Source: NORP181 sp047623555 | Lineage (GTDB): Bacteria; Pseudomonadota; Alphaproteobacteria; Rhodobacterales; Rhodobacteraceae | Length of the DNA stretch: 64,000 nucleotides | Direction: 5' to 3' | Assembly: GCA_047623555.1 (NCBI GenBank) | Contig: JBLHMP010000008.1 | Location: 1 to 64,000 of the forward strand | Shown here: piece after piece, positions 33,608-43,198 of the stretch | How positions within the stretch are numbered: the first letter of the stretch is position 1 | Layout of the letters: every line of letters starts with the position of its first letter | Notes under the pieces: model-generated | Told to the model about the DNA's origin: nothing | Databases searched by the model: none | The model's input: only the letters and a program-made list of their open reading frames with translations | Position numbers and translations under genes: made by a program

Positions 33608-33775
33608 GCGGCTCTTTCAGATTCACTTTTTCGGGCATTAGGTAATTCAGCGACGCCCGGCATTCAAGACGTCATTGTCATCATGTGTAACGGGAAGGAC
33701 CGTGTCCACGTGAACGTAGGGCGATGTGGAACAGATTTCCACCTAAACAGGGCAACATAGCGTCTGGTTCTGCCC

Positions 33776-34135
33776 CTAATTGGTACCACGCAACGCATCC
33801 AGCGCCCGGCGGGCTTTTTTGGTGGGCCGCTCGCCGACCCGCTCAACCCGAGCAGACTTGACCGGCGGCGACAGATCCTCGTATAGCGCCTGCGCCTCAG
33901 CCGCCGGACCGCGCCGCGTGCCCAACGCAATCACCCGAATAACACGAACGTCGTGTTCCTGTTGAAAGGTCAGAACCACGTCAGCGGACACCGCAAATGC
34001 GGCTTTGCTAACCCGCGTGCCGTCGACACGCACATGGCCAGCGGTCACCTGTTTGGCCGCCAGCGTGCGGGTTTTGAAAAACCGCGCATGCCAGAGCCAT
34101 TTGTCGAGGCGAAGTTTGCTCCCCGCCTCGCCCAT
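33776..34135 (-). CDS. S4-domain RNA-binding protein (HslR-like)
   Basis: 119 residues. The S4 motif is RLDKWLWHARFFKTRTLAAKQVTAGHVRVDGTRVSKAAFAV, as in Hsp15/HslR, which recognises stalled 50S subunits carrying nascent chains. The basic C-terminus (GERPTKKARRALDAL) could aid RNA binding. Its ATG is 4 bp downstream of the helicase stop, so translation is coupled, linking the protein to RNA metabolism. Confidence 0.9.
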   Translation of the reverse strand: MGEAGSKLRLDKWLWHARFFKTRTLAAKQVTAGHVRVDGTRVSKAAFAVSADVVLTFQQEHDVRVIRVIALGTRRGPAAEAQALYEDLSPPVKSARVERVGERPTKKARRALDALRGTN

Positions 34136-34138
34136 CTG

Positions 34139-37099
34139 CTATTTGTTGTCTTTCAGCCCCATAAGAGCGGCTGCAAACGGATTATCGGGATCAATCGGCT
34201 TTTCATAACGCGGCGGACGGGCCGTAAAGGTTTTAGCAGCCTCCTGCGGACGCTCACCGGGCTTTTTACCCCGAGGTTTACCGCGCGGCTTGCCTTTGCC
34301 TTGCGGTTTATCGCCATCTTGCCGACCCCGAGGACGGTTGTTTGACGGACGGTTGTTTGACGGACGGGCACGCGACCAGATGAAGGTGTAAAACACCTCT
34401 TGTTCAGGGGCCTCTTCACCCTTGTCGTCTGCTACAGCGTCTTCGGCTACCGGCGACTCGATAGGCGTTTCCACCTCAGTCACCTCAGCCAGAGCTTCTG
34501 GCGTTGCTTCAGCATTGGCTGCTGTGACGTCGCCCTCTGGCTTGGCTTCAACATCATCTGCTTTGGCGTCTTCTGGCTTGGCCTCATTTTTCGGGGCCTC
34601 ATCTTTGGCGGCCTCATCTTTGGCGGCCTCATCTTTGGCGGCCTCATCTTTGGCGGCCTCATCTTTCAGGGCGTCTTCAGTCGGGGCCTGTTCGGTCGGG
34701 GCGTCAGCAACCGAAGCCGCCTTTACCTTAACCCGCTCGGCTTTTTCGGCCTTATAGCCCAACCCCTGCATCAGGTCGGCAAATTGCTCAAGCGTCATGC
34801 CGGTGATCGACAACATATCGGGTTTGGCCTCAAATCCGCCGCGGCTGTCCTCGGATCGCAACATGTCGGCCAGGCGTTCCAGCATATCAATGCGGATCGC
34901 GCGCGACCCTGCTGCACGATAACCGCACATGGTGTCCGTGCCCACAGGCGCGTCTTTGGCGACCGGAACCGTGACCAACCCCGGAGGTGGCGATTCGGGG
35001 AACTCTTGCAAACCTTTGATAAGTGACCACAAAACCAGACGAAGTCGGGTTGGCGCGGGTTTCAGCAGCAACGGCATAAAGATGGTGAACTGACCAAACC
35101 GGATGCCGTGTTTGCGCAATGCGCCGCGCGAATCCTGATCCAGATCCTTGACCTCTTGGGCCACGTCATCGCGCAGCAAGATGCCCAGCGCTTCGACCAT
35201 GCGGAACGCAAAACCGCGCGCCTGACCTGTCAATTCTTCGTCGCGTTGCAGGTTCAGCAGCGGTTCAAAAAGTGCCGCGATCTTGCGGTCGATAAAATGT
35301 TGCAACCGGCGTTGCACTTTCTGCGTGACATCCGGGCCAGCGGCCTCATCGACAAACACATCAATAGACGGCTTCATCGGCTCGGCCCCGGCGACAAGTT
35401 TGCCAACGGCATATTCGCCCCACATCAGACCACCCTGTTCGGTAAAGTCGATTTCGGTATCGGGGGCGTTATAAAACCGGTCTGCGCGCAGATGGAAATG
35501 CGGCGCCAGCGCCTTGATCGATGCCGCCTTGAGCACCTTCTCTTCGGCGCTTGATGCGCTTTTGTCCGGGGAAAACCGGAAACCTTCGAGTTTACCGACG
35601 AATTCACCTTCGACGGTCACTTCACCTTTATCGTTTACTTCGGCCAATATGGCCTCCTTTTGGTTGAGCCGCCGCAAGAGCACGGATGTGCGCCGGTCCA
35701 CAAATCTTTGGGTCAAACGCTCGTGCAGCGCATCCGACACTCTGTCTTCTACAGCGCGGGTTTCGCCGCGCCAATGGCTTTCGTCATGTAACCAGCCTTT
35801 GCGCTGCGCCACATAGGTCCATGTTCGGATAAACGCCAGCCTTTTACTCAATGTGTCAATATCGCCATCTGTCCGGTCGATACTATTAATCTGTTGCGCA
35901 ATCCAATCTTCAGGCACCGCACCGCGTTCATGCAGGTGATTAAAGATAGTTTCAAGCAGCCCGGTATGTTCGCCGTGGCTGATACTGCGAAAATCCGGGA
36001 TGCGGCAAACATCCCACAACAGCCGCACCGACGCCGTGTCACTGGCGCGGGCGCCAACTTCGGCGATTTGCGACAGTGTTTTCAGCGCGCCCAGATCATC
36101 GGCTTGCCGGGCGCGGATCAGGTTTTCGTTGTCGGGCGGCGTTTCCAGCGACTTGATCAGCGCATCGGTCGACCCAAACCGCAATGCCGCGCTGCGCCAA
36201 TTCAATTTGCGCAACGGCGTAAACCTGTGATCCATGATCGCCTGTGCCATACCATCATCCAATGGCCGCGCGTCGCCGGTGACGCCAAACGTGCCATCCG
36301 ACATGCCGCGCCCGGCCCGCCCGGCGATCTGCGCCAGCTCATTGGCGGCCAGCGGACGCATCCGGTGGCCATCAAATTTGCTCAGTGATGAAAACGCCAC
36401 GTGGTCAATATCTAGGTTCAGCCCCATGCCGATCGCATCGGTCGCCACCAGATAATCAACCTCGCCGTTTTGGTACATTTCCACTTGGGCGTTACGTGTT
36501 CGCGGGGACAGCGCCCCCATCACCACCGCGGCGCCGCCCTTTTGGCGACGAATCAGTTCGGCGATGGCATAGACGTTGTCGACCGAAAACCCGACAATCG
36601 CACTGCGCGCCGGCATCCGGCTGATTTTCTTGGCCCCCGCATAGGTCAGCTTGGACATGCGTTCGCGGTGCATAAACTGCGCCTCGGGCACCAGTTGCTG
36701 AATCGCGCCGCGCATGGTGTCACTGCCTAAAAACAGCGTTTCATGCAGGCCCCGCGCGCGCAGCAACCGGTCGGTAAACACATGGCCGCGCTCTGGATCG
36801 GCGCAAAGCTGGATTTCGTCGATGGCCAGAAAATCAACGCCCATGCCTTCGGGCATCGCCTCAACCGTACAGACCCAGTATTTCGTACGCGGCGGCAAAA
36901 TACGCTCTTCGCCAGTAACAAGCGCCACCACAGACGGGCCACGAATGGCCACGATTCGCTCATAAACCTCGCGCGCGAGCAGGCGCAGCGGCAGCCCGAT
37001 CACCCCAGTGCGGTGGCCCAACATCCGTTCAATCGCGTAATGCGTTTTGCCTGTATTGGTGGGGCCCAAAACGGCCACAACTCGGGATGACCCAGTCAC
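34139..37099 (-). CDS. SUV3-like DExH RNA helicase with low-complexity tail
   Basis: 986 residues from a GTG codon preceded by GGGGG. Walker A is LGPTNTGKTHYA (residues 11-22), Walker B is LAIDEIQLCADPERGHVFTD, and motif VI-like HRMRPLAANELAQIAGRAGRGM follows, as in mitochondrial SUV3. From about residue 800 the sequence is low-complexity and acidic (KDEAA repeats), then a basic tail rich in Arg/Gly/Asn (PSNNRPSNNRPRGR). The charged tail probably binds RNA or a degradosome partner. It is upstream of and coupled to the S4 gene. Confidence 0.9.
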   Translation of the reverse strand: MTGSSRVVAVLGPTNTGKTHYAIERMLGHRTGVIGLPLRLLAREVYERIVAIRGPSVVALVTGEERILPPRTKYWVCTVEAMPEGMGVDFLAIDEIQLCADPERGHVFTDRLLRARGLHETLFLGSDTMRGAIQQLVPEAQFMHRERMSKLTYAGAKKISRMPARSAIVGFSVDNVYAIAELIRRQKGGAAVVMGALSPRTRNAQVEMYQNGEVDYLVATDAIGMGLNLDIDHVAFSSLSKFDGHRMRPLAANELAQIAGRAGRGMSDGTFGVTGDARPLDDGMAQAIMDHRFTPLRKLNWRSAALRFGSTDALIKSLETPPDNENLIRARQADDLGALKTLSQIAEVGARASDTASVRLLWDVCRIPDFRSISHGEHTGLLETIFNHLHERGAVPEDWIAQQINSIDRTDGDIDTLSKRLAFIRTWTYVAQRKGWLHDESHWRGETRAVEDRVSDALHERLTQRFVDRRTSVLLRRLNQKEAILAEVNDKGEVTVEGEFVGKLEGFRFSPDKSASSAEEKVLKAASIKALAPHFHLRADRFYNAPDTEIDFTEQGGLMWGEYAVGKLVAGAEPMKPSIDVFVDEAAGPDVTQKVQRRLQHFIDRKIAALFEPLLNLQRDEELTGQARGFAFRMVEALGILLRDDVAQEVKDLDQDSRGALRKHGIRFGQFTIFMPLLLKPAPTRLRLVLWSLIKGLQEFPESPPPGLVTVPVAKDAPVGTDTMCGYRAAGSRAIRIDMLERLADMLRSEDSRGGFEAKPDMLSITGMTLEQFADLMQGLGYKAEKAERVKVKAASVADAPTEQAPTEDALKDEAAKDEAAKDEAAKDEAAKDEAPKNEAKPEDAKADDVEAKPEGDVTAANAEATPEALAEVTEVETPIESPVAEDAVADDKGEEAPEQEVFYTFIWSRARPSNNRPSNNRPRGRQDGDKPQGKGKPRGKPRGKKPGERPQEAAKTFTARPPRYEKPIDPDNPFAAALMGLKDNK
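34595..34669 (-). repeat. Five tandem 15-bp coding repeats in the helicase tail
   Basis: The plus-strand unit GGCCTCATCTTTGGC repeats four times exactly and a fifth time with changes at the end, encoding KDEAA units on the minus strand. The 15-bp period keeps frame, so copy number can vary without disrupting the protein; a phase-neutral length-variable linker is likely. Confidence 0.9.
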
Positions 37100-37126
37100 C
37101 TATGCCCCCTGGTCCAAATGTCGGAC

Positions 37127-37696
37127 CTACAATGTCTTGCCCATGACGCGGGGCCCTAGTCGTTCAAGTGCATCAGTAGCGGCTTCGTGGTGCGGATGTA
37201 TAGCCTGAACGCGCGTATAGGCCTCATAGGCGCGTTTTTCATCGCCAAAGGTTTCCAGAATAGCGGCGAGCCCTAAAATGGCGTTGTAATTGTTCGGGTT
37301 CAGCGCCAGCGCCGTTTCCAGATCAAGCAGCGCCGGGCCCAACAAATCAGCGGCAAAATAGGCCCGTGCCCGCACGCTATAGCCTTCGGCAAAATCCGGA
37401 GCATGGTCGGTCAACGCCGTCAGATGTTCGATCGCGGCGGCAATATCGCCAACCTCCAACGCGTCGCGGCCACGTTTGAGCAACAGGTCCATCGATGCCG
37501 AGCCGCTTTTGCCCCAAATCGCCTGCAATTGCCGCCCTAAACGCTGTGCCTGAGCCTCATTCGCAACTGCCAGTTGTTCTAACAACACAGTTTCATCGGT
37601 CAAATCAGCATTTTGGGCACTCACAGGCAAGCAAAGCGTGACTATCACCGCAATTGCCGCCACGGTACTTTTGAATATGGGGTGTTCAATGCTCAT
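37127..37696 (-). CDS. Exported TPR-repeat protein
   Basis: 189 residues with a signal peptide (MSIEHPIFKSTVAAIAVIVTLCLPVSA). About three TPR-like helix pairs follow: DALEVGDIAAAIEHLTALTDHAPDFAEGYSVRARAYFAADLLG, then ALLDLETALALNPNNYNAILGLAAILETFGDEKRAYEAYTRVQ. TPRs mediate protein-protein contact; the partner is unknown. The start at 37696 is chosen because it gives a clean signal peptide. It is upstream of the helicase gene on the same strand, with a 27-bp gap between them. Confidence 0.85.
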   Translation of the reverse strand: MSIEHPIFKSTVAAIAVIVTLCLPVSAQNADLTDETVLLEQLAVANEAQAQRLGRQLQAIWGKSGSASMDLLLKRGRDALEVGDIAAAIEHLTALTDHAPDFAEGYSVRARAYFAADLLGPALLDLETALALNPNNYNAILGLAAILETFGDEKRAYEAYTRVQAIHPHHEAATDALERLGPRVMGKTL

Positions 37697-37769
37697 AACA
37701 TTGGCCAGTGTAACGCGATGCGCGTCGATTTCCAGACACAAGCGCATCAATCTTTAATGAGGACGACAC

Positions 37770-38054
37770 ATGAGCGACTTTCTTGAGCAGGCTGCGGCCC
37801 AGCTGAATGACAAAATTGCTGACTTTGACGGCACCGCAAAATTCGCCATCCAAGGCACAGGGGCCATCATGCTCTCCGGCGACGGCGCCCGCGTTGCTGA
37901 CGAAGAGGCCGATGTCACCATGACGGCCGACGCCGATACATTTCAAGCGATCTTTTCCGGCGAAATGAACCCAACCAGCGCTTTTATGACCGGCAAGCTG
38001 ACCATTGATGGTGACATGGGTATGGCGATGAAATTGGCGTCGGCTCTGGCCTGA
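37770..38054 (+). CDS. SCP2 sterol-binding-domain protein
   Basis: 94 residues. [20 protein letters not shown], then [43 protein letters not shown] matches the core of the SCP2 lipid-carrier fold, which binds fatty acyl chains or sterols. The last codon overlaps the start of the next gene, a lysophospholipase-like hydrolase, so a lipid-related unit is likely. Confidence 0.9.
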   Translation: MSDFLEQAAAQLNDKIADFDGTAKFAIQGTGAIMLSGDGARVADEEADVTMTADADTFQAIFSGEMNPTSAFMTGKLTIDGDMGMAMKLASALA

Positions 38055-39007
38055 TGACCATGACACCCGCGCCCCTATTTGATGACATAGCAGACGGGCC
38101 ATCCGGGGGCGTGGCGCATTGGATCACTACAGCAGACGAGGTGCGCATTCGCATTGGCCATTGGCGCCCCAAGGGGGGCACCCAAGGCACTGTGCTGATG
38201 TTTCCCGGCCGCACCGAATATATCGAAAAATACGGCCTTTTGGCGCGGGATCTCGCGGCACGGGGCTATGCGATGCTGGCGGTTGATTGGCGGGGTCAGG
38301 GCCTCGCCGACCGCCTGCTCCCAGAGGGCCGCATTGGCCATGTCGCGCAATTCATCGACTACCAAAAAGACATCGCCGCAGTAATGCGCGCAGCGCGCGA
38401 ACTTGACCTGCCGCGCCCGTTCCATTTGCTGGCCCACTCCATGGGCGGCGCCATTGGCCTGCGCGCGGTGATGGAGGGGCTGCCGGTGCAGACCTGCGCC
38501 TTTAGTGCACCCATGTGGGGCATCCAGCTGACACCCTTGATGCGCCCGCTGGCACTGGCCTTGGCCTATGGCGGCACCAAACTGGGCTTTGGCGAAACGA
38601 TCACCCCCAACTCAGACCTGGATAATTACGTGCTGACGCAGCTGTTTGAAGGCAATGTCCTGACCTCAGACCGCGACATGTACAAACAAATGCAAGACCA
38701 GCTAGCCAGCCACCCAGAGCTTGGCCTTGGCGGCGCCAGCCTGAACTGGCTACGCGAATCACTGTCTGAAACCAGCCATTTGGTTGAACGCTCCTCTCCC
38801 GATATTCCTTGCGTGACCTTCCTTGGCAGCAATGAACAAATCGTCGACCCGCAGCGCATCATCGACCGCATGGATGTCTGGCCACGTGGCACACTTGAGA
38901 TTATCGAAGGCGGTGAGCACGAAGTCCTGATGGAATCCCCAACCACCCGGGCCTCGGTTCTTGACCGCCTAGAAACCTTGCTTTCAAACGGCAAAGACGC
39001 CAGCTAG
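38054..39007 (+). CDS. Alpha/beta hydrolase, lysophospholipase L2-like
   Basis: 317 residues. The nucleophile elbow is LLAHSMGGAIGLR (GHSMG-like, Ser near residue 133), the lid-proximal start is VLMFPGRTEYIEKYG, and the ending EIIEGGEHEVLMES supplies the catalytic His. RGQGLADR is typical of PldB-type monoacylglycerol lipases/lysophospholipases. The start overlaps the SCP2 gene, suggesting a joint role in lipid turnover. The substrate is inferred by family. Confidence 0.88.
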   Translation: MTMTPAPLFDDIADGPSGGVAHWITTADEVRIRIGHWRPKGGTQGTVLMFPGRTEYIEKYGLLARDLAARGYAMLAVDWRGQGLADRLLPEGRIGHVAQFIDYQKDIAAVMRAARELDLPRPFHLLAHSMGGAIGLRAVMEGLPVQTCAFSAPMWGIQLTPLMRPLALALAYGGTKLGFGETITPNSDLDNYVLTQLFEGNVLTSDRDMYKQMQDQLASHPELGLGGASLNWLRESLSETSHLVERSSPDIPCVTFLGSNEQIVDPQRIIDRMDVWPRGTLEIIEGGEHEVLMESPTTRASVLDRLETLLSNGKDAS

Positions 39008-39018
39008 CGCCACCCGCT

Positions 39019-39058
39019 CTTTCTTCTTTCTAAAAATATCCCCGCCGGAGGCAAAATT
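39019..39058 (+). repeat. Intergenic repeat, copy D
   Basis: TCTTTCTTCTTTC, then TAAAAATATCCCCGCC and GGAGGCAAAATT. It lies 12 bp after the lysophospholipase-like gene and before pepF, both on the plus strand. Copies C and E share the ATATCCCCGCCGGAGGCAAAA-type core. Confidence 0.7.
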
Positions 39059-39106
39059 TGGCTTTGGCGTCCCTATATACCCAAAGATACAATCAATGAG
39101 GTTCCC

Positions 39107-40927
39107 ATGTTCAAACTTCCGTTCCCCGTGCGCGATGCAAATGCCAGCTCTGGCACTGACAACCTGGGAAACCTGCCCGAATGGGATCTGAGCGATCTTT
39201 ACACCGCCACCGACGCCCCGGAACTGAGCCGTGATCTGGACTGGCTCGAAACCGCCTGCGCCTCATTCGCCGCCGACTACGAAGGCAAGCTGGCCAATCT
39301 TGATGCCGACGGCCTGCTCAACTGCGTGTTGCGCAACGAAAAAATCAACTCCATCGCCGGGCGTATCATGTCGTTTGCCGGTCTGCGCTATTACCAAATG
39401 ACCACCAACGCGGACCGGGCAAAATTCATGTCCGACTGTCAGGAAAAGATCACCGATTACACCACCCCACTGGTGTTTTTCACGCTTGAACTGAACAATA
39501 TTGAAGACGACGTTCTGCTGGCGCATTTTGCCAACAACACCGATCTGGCCCGCTATAAACCGATCTTTGACCGCATTCGTGCAATGAAGCCCTATCAACT
39601 CAGCGAAGAGCTGGAAAAGTTCCTGCATGATCTGGGCGTTGTCGGCGACGCATGGGAACGGATGTTTGACGAAACCATCGCCGGGCTGGAATTCAATGTC
39701 GATGGCGAGCCGCTGAACATCGAAGGCACCCTGAACCTGCTCACTGATCCGGACCGCGACACAAGAGAAACAGCAGCGCGCGAGCTGGCCGAAGTGCTTG
39801 GCGAAAACATCAAAACCTTTGCCCGGGTGCACAACACCCAAACCAAGGAAAAAGAGGTCATTGATCGCTGGCGCGGTATGGAGACCCCACAAATGGGTCG
39901 CCACCTGTCCAATCAGGTCGAACCCGAAGTTGTCGAAGCCCTGCGCAGCGCCGTGGTCGCCGCCTATCCACAGCTAAGCCACCGCTATTACAACCTAAAA
40001 CGCAAATGGTTGGGCCTTGACGTGATGCAGGTCTGGGACCGCAATGCGCCGCTGCCAATGGAAGATCCCACCATCGTCAACTGGGATCAGGCCGAGAAAA
40101 TGGTCATGGACGCCTATAACGCCTTTGACCCGCGCATGGGCGAGATCGCAGCGCCGTTTTTCTCCAAAGGCTGGATCGACGCCGCCGTCAAACCCGGCAA
40201 AGCGCCGGGCGCCTTTGCCCACCCAACGGTCACCGATGTACACCCCTACGTGATGCTAAATTACCTTGGCAAACCGCGGGACGTGATGACATTGGCACAC
40301 GAATTGGGCCACGGTGTGCATCAGGTTCTGGCCGCGGGTCAGGGCGAGATGCTGTCCTCTACACCGCTAACCCTGGCCGAAACGGCATCAGTGTTTGGCG
40401 AAATGCTGACCTTCCGCAAAATGCTCGATTCTGCGACTGACCAAGCCACCCGCAAAATCCTGTTGGCCGGCAAAGTTGAGGACATGATCAACACCGTCGT
40501 CCGCCAGATCGCGTTCTATGACTTTGAATGCAAACTGCACGACGCCCGCCGCGCCGGCGAACTCACTCCTGACGACATCAACGCGCTGTGGATGTCAGTA
40601 CAAGGCGAAAGCCTTGGACCAGCGTTTGAATTCATGGATGGCTATGAAACCTTCTGGGCCTACATCCCGCATTTCGTGCATTCGCCGTTTTATGTCTACG
40701 CCTACGCCTTTGGCGACGGCCTCGTTAACGCGCTCTATTCGGTCTATGCCGACGGCGACGAAGGCTTTGAAGACAAGTACTTCGATATGCTCAAGGCCGG
40801 TGGGTCCAAACACCACACCGAACTGCTCGCCCCCTTTGGCCTTGACGCCACCGACCCTAAATTCTGGGACAAAGGCCTATCGATGATTTCCGGCTTTATT
40901 GATGAATTGGAAGCGATGGAGGAGTGA
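39107..40927 (+). CDS. pepF: Oligoendopeptidase F (M3B metallopeptidase)
   Basis: 606 residues. HELGH at residues 398-402 is the Zn-binding helix, within TLAHELGHGVHQ, followed by ETASVFGEMLTF, which supplies the third ligand. It cleaves short cytosolic oligopeptides. The N-terminal half matches the oligopeptidase F domain (WDLSDLYTATDAPELSRDL). Its stop codon overlaps the start of a frameshifted HNH gene, an unusual neighbour. Confidence 0.95.
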   Translation: MFKLPFPVRDANASSGTDNLGNLPEWDLSDLYTATDAPELSRDLDWLETACASFAADYEGKLANLDADGLLNCVLRNEKINSIAGRIMSFAGLRYYQMTTNADRAKFMSDCQEKITDYTTPLVFFTLELNNIEDDVLLAHFANNTDLARYKPIFDRIRAMKPYQLSEELEKFLHDLGVVGDAWERMFDETIAGLEFNVDGEPLNIEGTLNLLTDPDRDTRETAARELAEVLGENIKTFARVHNTQTKEKEVIDRWRGMETPQMGRHLSNQVEPEVVEALRSAVVAAYPQLSHRYYNLKRKWLGLDVMQVWDRNAPLPMEDPTIVNWDQAEKMVMDAYNAFDPRMGEIAAPFFSKGWIDAAVKPGKAPGAFAHPTVTDVHPYVMLNYLGKPRDVMTLAHELGHGVHQVLAAGQGEMLSSTPLTLAETASVFGEMLTFRKMLDSATDQATRKILLAGKVEDMINTVVRQIAFYDFECKLHDARRAGELTPDDINALWMSVQGESLGPAFEFMDGYETFWAYIPHFVHSPFYVYAYAFGDGLVNALYSVYADGDEGFEDKYFDMLKAGGSKHHTELLAPFGLDATDPKFWDKGLSMISGFIDELEAMEE

Positions 40928-41792
40928 ACATTTCCGAGGTGGAGCTGCGGCGAGCCCATGACGCAGCTCTTTCATATCGCAATTTCAATTCGACGCGCGC
41001 AGCTCGTCAACTGCGCTCGTCGGATTTCTTTGTAACGTATGACAGAATCCATTTCAGCCCGGCCAATCGGTGCTTGTCATTCCTAAAGGGAATTGGCTTC
41101 GACCAGCCCGCTGAATCTGGGCGCGAAGAAACTCGCCGAATCAGCGCTATGGATAAAGCAGGTATGATCCGAGTTCTTTTAGGTAACTCCCTTTTTCAGC
41201 AATTAATTGACGACTTAACTGAAGATTGCCTGAGCCTTATTGGCAATAAGGGCCTTGACCACCGACAGGGATCAGACGCCAGCAAAGGCAAGGAAATTTG
41301 GGTTCCCGGCCCGACGCCTCAGGAAATCCAAGTGGCCTTTGTTCACTACGATAACGAAGGTACTCCACCACACTTTAAGCTAGACACACTTGGGTTCGAT
41401 TGTATCGAGTGGTCTGAAACCGAACTCCCTCCTCCCCCTGAAACGGCAACCGACCTATATGAAGGGGTTGAGAAGCAGGCGACAAGAACTGTTCGAGAAC
41501 GCAACCCTATCGCCCGCAAACTATGCATCATCCACTACCTCGCTCAGAACAATGGGCGGCTGAAATGCATAGCCTGCGAACTGGATTTCGCCGAGACCTA
41601 CGGGCCACATGGCGAGGGGTTCATCCACGTTCACCATCTCGACACCCCATGGCCGAAGCAGATGGCCCACGTGAGATCAACCCACAGCTTGATCTGGTGC
41701 CAGTCTGCCAGAACTGCCATGCTATGATTCATCGCAGGCAGCCCTATCTGACAATCGCAGAACTCGTCGCTTTACTTGAGACTCAAAACTGA
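40924..41792 (+). pseudogene. HNH endonuclease gene disrupted by a frameshift
   Basis: The first frame (GTG at 40924) ends early at 41727, while the HNH domain continues in another frame to 41792. Reading across, LKCIACELDFAETYGPHGEG and HVHHLDTP join to MAEADGPREINPQLDLVPVC and QNCHAMIHRR, restoring the CxxC...HH...CxxC layout of an HNH nuclease. The shift falls at the run CCCC at 41645-41648, so loss of one C (or a sequencing error) would explain it. The roughly 200-residue N-terminal part is not recognised. The codon use and AT content look different from neighbours, suggesting acquisition. Confidence 0.75.
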
Positions 41793-41864
41793 ACGCTAGG
41801 TCAGGTCTTGCGCCAAACCGTCGGGCCACTACCCTGCCCCCAAACTTCAAACAGAGGGGCAAAC

Positions 41865-43043
41865 ATGCGCATATTCGGAGAATGGCTGGGACGTGGCCTA
41901 ATCTTGGCTGTCATAGTTGGCGCCGTCGGCTTTTTCGGGTTCCTGCCCGCCTATGTCGAGGACACCAGCAACAATGTCATCGACCACGAACCATGGCCCG
42001 TTTCCGCCGAGGCTCAGACACTGCATGACGACATGATCGTCGGCGACTGGCACGCCGACAGCCTGCTGTGGTCGCGTGATCTGACCAAACGCGGCAGCCG
42101 CGGTCAGGTCGACATTCCGCGCCTGATCCAAGGCGGATCGGCCCTGCAAATGTTCACCGCCGTCACCAAAAGCCCAGCAGGCCTGAACTACGAGGAAAAC
42201 TCGGCCCAAGCGTTTGATAACATCACCCTGCTGGCCTTTGCCCAGATGTGGCCCCCCCGTACCTGGAACAGCCTGCTGGAACGCGCCTTATATCAGGCGC
42301 AAAAGCTGCATGATTTTGAAATGGCCGACCCCGAGCATTTCAAAATCATCCTCAGCCACGCCGACCTCGATGAGGTCCTTGCCGCGCGCGCCACAGGCCG
42401 TGATATCGTTGGCGGGCTGCTTGGCATCGAAGGCGCCCACCCTCTTGAGGGTGATTTGGCCAATCTCGACAAGATCGAGGCCGCGGGCTACCGGATGATT
42501 GCGCTGCAACATTTCTTTGATAACAAACTGGGCGGCTCACTGCATGGTCAGGCCAACAATGGTCTGACAGATTTTGGCCGATCGGTCGTGGCCGAAGTTG
42601 CCAAACGCAATCTGGTGCTGGACGTGGCGCATTCGAGCCCACAAGTGGCCTGGGACGTGTTGGAAATGACCGACATTCCGATCGTTGTCAGCCACACTGG
42701 CATTCACAGCTACTGCGATGCCAAACGCAATTTCCCCGACGATCTGATGCAGGCAATTGCCGCGACCGGTGGCGTGATCGCCATGGGCTATTGGGCCGAA
42801 GTCAGCTGCGACAACTTTACCCCCGACGGCATCGCCGAAATGATAGTGGCCGCCATCGCAACCGTTGGCGAAGACCACGTTTCGCTGGGCTCAGATTATG
42901 ACGGATCGGTGGAAACCCCGTTTGATACCTCGGAATTGCCGGCCCTGACCCACGCCTTACTAGCCATCGGCGTGAGCGAGGCCCAAATCCGCAAAGTCAT
43001 GGGTGAAAACATGGTTCGCGTTTTGCGGGATCGGCTACAGTAA
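41865..43043 (+). CDS. Membrane-anchored M19 dipeptidase
   Basis: 392 residues. An N-terminal hydrophobic anchor (GRGLILAVIVGAVGFFGFLPAYV) is followed by a renal dipeptidase-type Zn domain: GDWHADSLLWSRDL, GIEGAHPLEGDLANLDKIEAAG, LDVAHSSPQVAWDVLEMTD, VVSHTGIHSYCDAKRN and LGSDYDGSVETPFD. It hydrolyses dipeptides (some members D-containing or beta-lactam-like), probably at the periplasmic face. ATG at 41865 follows AGAGGGGC. Together with pepF it suggests a peptide-degrading neighbourhood interrupted by the HNH gene. Confidence 0.93.
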   Translation: MRIFGEWLGRGLILAVIVGAVGFFGFLPAYVEDTSNNVIDHEPWPVSAEAQTLHDDMIVGDWHADSLLWSRDLTKRGSRGQVDIPRLIQGGSALQMFTAVTKSPAGLNYEENSAQAFDNITLLAFAQMWPPRTWNSLLERALYQAQKLHDFEMADPEHFKIILSHADLDEVLAARATGRDIVGGLLGIEGAHPLEGDLANLDKIEAAGYRMIALQHFFDNKLGGSLHGQANNGLTDFGRSVVAEVAKRNLVLDVAHSSPQVAWDVLEMTDIPIVVSHTGIHSYCDAKRNFPDDLMQAIAATGGVIAMGYWAEVSCDNFTPDGIAEMIVAAIATVGEDHVSLGSDYDGSVETPFDTSELPALTHALLAIGVSEAQIRKVMGENMVRVLRDRLQ

Positions 43044-43137
43044 CCGCAATTACTGCGCTATCAGGCGGTGGCCACGACCGCTATTTTCCAAAGGAAAATG
43101 GCGGGAAATATCGTGATGGGCCTTTGGCCCGTCTCCT

Positions 43138-43173
43138 TAAAAAACCCCCGCCTGCGGTACAGACGAGGGTTTT
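43138..43173 (-). terminator. Rho-independent terminator of rpoH
   Basis: On the minus strand CCCTCGTCTG pairs with CAGGCGGGGG (10 bp including G-U pairs), loop TACCG, followed by a run of six T. It starts 25 bp after the rpoH stop. Confidence 0.85.
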
Positions 43174-43198
43174 AGATTTGTTAATTGGTGCAATCGGA

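Noticed and set aside
34595..34669. Regular short repeats that could suggest a CRISPR array
   Set aside because: The period is 15 bp without spacers and the sequence encodes KDEAA units in frame with the helicase.
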